Assembly (NCBI RefSeq): GCF_026130605.1
Contig: NZ_JANFAU010000002.1
Location: forward strand, 186,001-250,000
DNA length: 64,000 nucleotides
Source of the DNA: Sphingomonas lycopersici
GTDB taxonomy: Bacteria; Pseudomonadota; Alphaproteobacteria; Sphingomonadales; Sphingomonadaceae
Direction of reading: 5' to 3'
In this document: piece by piece, positions 58,812 through 64,000 of the stretch
How positions within the stretch are numbered: the first letter of the stretch is position 1
How the letters are laid out: every line of letters begins with the position of its first letter
Notes under the pieces: generated by a model
Databases searched by the model: none
Told to the model about the DNA's origin: nothing
What the model saw: the letters and a program-made list of their open reading frames with translations, nothing else
Position numbers and translations under genes: made by a program

Positions 58812-59396
58812 ATGATGAGAAACCTCAAACGTCGCGGTTTGCTGTTCACGGCGATCGCGTCGGGCGCGCTGCTGGTCAGCGGGTGTGCGACCGAGACGAC
58901 CTATCGTCCCGCCACCGGCAAGGGCTTCTACCGCACCGGCTATAGCGAACGGCAGGTCGAGGCCGACCGCTGGCTGGTGACCTTCGCCGGCAATACCGTA
59001 ACCGATCGCGACACCGTCGAACGCTATCTGCTGTTCCGTGCGGCGCAGCTCACGTTGCAGAACGGCTATGATTATTTCGTCATGGTCGATCGTTCGACCG
59101 ACCGCCAGGCGCAGACCTATTCGACCCCCGGGCCGGGTTGGGGCGGCGGCTGGGGCGGTGGCTGGGGGCCGTCGTGGCGCTATTACGGGCGCGGGTTCGG
59201 CTGGCGCGCCTGGGATCCGTGGTGGGGCGATCCCTTCTGGGGCAACAATATCGATGTGCGCACGGTCGATCGCTACGAAGCGTCGGCGGAAATCGTGATG
59301 CGCAAGGGGACCCCCGCGAAGGACGAAGTCCGCGCCTTCAACGCACGCGACGTTGCCGACCGGATCGGGCCGACGGTGGTGATGCCCAAGTCCTGA
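58812..59396 (+). CDS. CC0125/CC1285-family lipoprotein
   Basis: A 194-residue lipoprotein with lipobox LVSGC (lipidated Cys about residue 25). The conserved core reads WLVTFAGNTVTDRDTVERYL then LFRAAQLTLQNGYDYFVMVD, matching the alphaproteobacterial CC0125/CC1285 family. A Gly/Trp/Tyr-rich insert (GWGGGWGGGWGPSWRYYGRG, about 115-150) is unusually aromatic. No function is known for the family. GGAG precedes the ATG. Confidence 0.87.
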   Translation: MMRNLKRRGLLFTAIASGALLVSGCATETTYRPATGKGFYRTGYSERQVEADRWLVTFAGNTVTDRDTVERYLLFRAAQLTLQNGYDYFVMVDRSTDRQAQTYSTPGPGWGGGWGGGWGPSWRYYGRGFGWRAWDPWWGDPFWGNNIDVRTVDRYEASAEIVMRKGTPAKDEVRAFNARDVADRIGPTVVMPKS

Positions 59397-59416
59397 GCGA
59401 CGATATCGCGGTAAAC

Positions 59417-59454
59417 GAAAAGCGGCCGGATCATCGCGATCCGGCCGCTATTTT
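59417..59454. terminator. Bidirectional terminator between the lipoprotein gene and secA
   Basis: AGCGGCCGGAT and ATCCGGCCGCT form a perfect stem flanked by AAAA on the left and TTTT on the right. It serves two converging genes. Confidence 0.88.
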
Positions 59455-59492
59455 AATAGCCTCTCCCCTTCAGGGGAGGGGCATTTTTTACC

Positions 59493-62228
<2,736 letters not shown>

Positions 62229-62336
62229 GGCGGACTTCCTGATATTGGATGGGCGCGGCGCCACACGGATTCGCGGGGCTCGCGCGGGATCGACGATAGG
62301 CTGGAACGCCGCGCTGTGGCGCGGCGCACGCAGGTC

Positions 62337-62591
62337 TTATTCGCGCCGGCGATCGACCCAGGCGGGGACGGCGGCGAAAGCGGGCACGGCCAACGCCGCG
62401 GCCGAAGCGAGCATGACGAGCGACGGCAGCGCCTGCACCGGACGCATCGTCGCCCGCGCGGCGATCGTCGCGGGGGCGAGGCGCACCGCCTGCTCCTGCG
62501 CCACGGCCTGCACCGGCTGCGGCGAGCCCACGCGCGCGCCGACGCCGGTCAGCGCCGAAAGCAGGGCGGAGAGGAGCAGAAGCAAGTTCAT
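62337..62591 (-). CDS. Small hypothetical membrane protein
   Basis: An 84-residue protein with a hydrophobic N-terminus (MNLLLLLSALLSALTGVGAR) and a second hydrophobic segment (PSLVMLASAAALAVPAFAAV) near the end. I do not recognise a family. It sits 108 bases upstream of secA on the same strand. Coding is supported by the ATG and by two well-formed membrane segments in frame, but the high GC means a chance frame is possible. Confidence 0.5.
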   Translation of the reverse strand: MNLLLLLSALLSALTGVGARVGSPQPVQAVAQEQAVRLAPATIAARATMRPVQALPSLVMLASAAALAVPAFAAVPAWVDRRRE

Positions 62592-62655
62592 GCGCGGCAA
62601 GACATAGGGACGGTGATGCCAAAGGTCCAACCGTTTCGTGCGCCCCACGCGTCGC

Positions 62656-63210
62656 TCACTGCGAAATAGCCCAACGCACCGGCAACACCGTACGGCTCGC
62701 AATCGCGTTCCCCGCGGCGTCGCGCGCAGGCTCGTATCGTACCCTTTCACGCGCAATGCGGCAGGTCGTCTCGTCAAGCAGCCGCGACCCGCTGCTCTTT
62801 GTCACCGAACAACTTGCGACCGCACCGGTAGCATCGATCAAAAGCATGGTAACGACACGCCCTTCCTCGCCGCGCCGCAAAGCCTCTGCGGGATAATTAT
62901 CCTGAGAGAACGCGAGGCCGGGATTGCCCACAGCGGGCATATTGGCCTTCGCGGGATCCCGGAGCGGAATTGTACGCGGCCCAGATGTAGAAACCACCTT
63001 GCTCGGGCGATCGAGCTGCCGCTGCCACGACGGAAAACCATCGCTGGCGCGATCCACCCAATGCTCCACTTTCAACGCCAGCAGGAATGCAATTGCCAGC
63101 ACCAATACCGCACACAGGGCAATAATCGCTAAGCCCCGAAAGTCTGGTCCGTCCACACTAGGCGATAGCACCGGAACGTCCGGGACACCGTCTTCTTTCC
63201 CTTGGTTCAC
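62656..63210 (-). CDS. TonB-family C-terminal domain protein
   Basis: A 184-residue protein with a single membrane segment (LAIIALCAVLVLAIAFLLAL, about 25-45). A TonB-type C-terminal domain follows (about 105-184): DNYPAEALRRGEEGRVVTML, then a Cys pair in ASCSV and TTCRIA, and RYEPARDAAGN. The proline-rich spacer of classical TonB is missing. Translation starts at GTG 63210. It may energise a receptor or be a TonB-like envelope protein. Confidence 0.82.
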   Translation of the reverse strand: MNQGKEDGVPDVPVLSPSVDGPDFRGLAIIALCAVLVLAIAFLLALKVEHWVDRASDGFPSWQRQLDRPSKVVSTSGPRTIPLRDPAKANMPAVGNPGLAFSQDNYPAEALRRGEEGRVVTMLLIDATGAVASCSVTKSSGSRLLDETTCRIARERVRYEPARDAAGNAIASRTVLPVRWAISQ

Positions 63211-63254
63211 GGTCGCCCCTTTTTCCGCACCGGTCACCTGTCTATGGCGCTCAT

Positions 63255-64000
63255 ATGTCCACGTCCATCTCCCCGCTCGCCACCCCCTTCCCCGATCTTC
63301 CCGCCGTCGCCGGCGCGACGCCGCGCGTGGCGCGGGCGCATTACAAGACATGGGATCGCTGCGACCTGACCTTCGTCACGCTCGACGAAGGCACGGCAGT
63401 CGCGGGCGTGCTGACGCAATCGAAATGCCCCTCGCCCGAGGTCGAATGGTGCCGCAAGGCGCTGGTGCTGGGGAAGGCGCGCGCCTTGGTGGTCAATGCG
63501 GGCAATTCCAACGCCTTCACCGGTAACCGCGGCCGCGCCGCGGTCGAGGCGATCGCGGCACGGGCGGCGGGGCAGCTCGGGTGTCAGCCGTCCGATATCT
63601 TCGTCGCCTCGACCGGGGTGATCGGGGTGCCGCTCCCGATCGACAAAGCCGAAGCCGGGCTCGACGCCGCCTTCAACGCCGCGCCGAGCGACTGGCGCGC
63701 CGCGGCCGAGGCGATCGGCACCACCGATACCTATCCCAAGGGGGCGGTCACCACCGCGATCGTCGACGGGCGCACCGTCACGCTTGTCGGCATCATCAAG
63801 GGCTCGGGGATGATCGCGCCCGATATGGCGACGATGCTCGGGTTCATCTTCACCGACGCCGCGGTCGAGCCCGCCTTCCTGCAAGCCGCTCTGTCGGCGG
63901 CCAATGGCAAGACCTTCTCGTGCATCACCGTCGACGGCGACACCTCGACCAGCGACACCGTGCTCGCCTTCGCCACGGGCAAGGCGGGCAACGCCGCGCT
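63255..64000 (+). CDS. argJ: Bifunctional glutamate N-acetyltransferase / amino-acid acetyltransferase ArgJ (partial)
   Basis: Arginine-synthesis enzyme that moves acetyl groups from acetylornithine to glutamate. The first 248 residues are present; the rest lies past the right edge. AGVLTQSKCPSPEVEWCRKA and VVNAGNSNAFTG are family segments. KGSGMIAPDMATMLGF is the self-cleavage site, where Thr becomes the nucleophile of the beta chain. The ATG at 63255 fits the family N-terminus. Confidence 0.95.
   Translation, partial: MSTSISPLATPFPDLPAVAGATPRVARAHYKTWDRCDLTFVTLDEGTAVAGVLTQSKCPSPEVEWCRKALVLGKARALVVNAGNSNAFTGNRGRAAVEAIAARAAGQLGCQPSDIFVASTGVIGVPLPIDKAEAGLDAAFNAAPSDWRAAAEAIGTTDTYPKGAVTTAIVDGRTVTLVGIIKGSGMIAPDMATMLGFIFTDAAVEPAFLQAALSAANGKTFSCITVDGDTSTSDTVLAFATGKAGNAA

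Overview
The window is chromosomal DNA of an alphaproteobacterium, most likely Sphingomonas or a close sphingomonad. The evidence is very high GC with strong third-position GC bias, the order dusB-ntrB-ntrC-ntrY-ntrX-hfq-hflX, the order pckA / chvI-chvG-hprK-rapZ-EIIA-HPr, a CC0125/CC1285-type lipoprotein, and a double-domain Hfq. The content is mostly housekeeping. I see no prophage, insertion sequence, CRISPR array or rRNA.

Layout. 1-4.1 kb (minus strand): miaB (cut by the left edge), plsC, a Fur-family regulator and sppA. 4.3-9.7 kb (minus): a single-chain biotin-dependent acyl-CoA carboxylase, a lone 2Fe-2S subunit and a CaiB/BaiF-type CoA-transferase/racemase, broken up by palindromic repeats. 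9.95-14.4 kb (plus): two coupled exported amidohydrolases, a VWA protein and a small His/Met-rich exported protein. Then come a decayed glyoxalase-fold gene and tRNA-Ser. 14.9-23.4 kb (plus): a lytic transglycosylase, then the coupled run dac-tmk-holB and metG-tatD-MBL hydrolase-retropepsin-mazG. 23.6-32.7 kb (minus): the nitrogen-control and RNA-chaperone operon dusB-ntrBC-ntrYX-hfq-hflX. 32.75-35.8 kb (minus): ndk-GNAT and pepA-holC. 35.9-41.5 kb (plus): lptD-surA-pdxA-rsmA. 41.6-44.7 kb (minus): guaB-rsmB and a TPR protein. 44.9-46.4 kb: an SPFH/NfeD pair. 46.5-52.9 kb: pckA divergent from chvI-chvG-hprK-rapZ-EIIA-HPr, which link envelope sensing to carbon/nitrogen PTS signalling. 53.0-59.4 kb (plus): a SpoU methyltransferase, a MoxR ATPase, a CHAP protein, a large TonB-dependent receptor and a lipoprotein. 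59.5-64 kb: secA, a small membrane protein, a TonB-like protein and argJ (cut by the right edge).

Translational coupling is pervasive: many gene pairs overlap by ATGA, GTGA, TTGA or TGATG. Intergenic gaps carry several families of palindromic repeats present in both orientations, including a 268-bp nested palindrome immediately upstream of the carboxylase ribosome-binding site.

The most interesting points are the tandem Hfq, the carboxylase whose conserved N-terminus begins at an ATC codon behind a perfect Shine-Dalgarno, the nested palindrome next to it, an NtrX without the sigma-54 contact loop, and an amidohydrolase pair in which one partner has lost its metal site. I found no clear anti-phage or wholly new multi-gene system.
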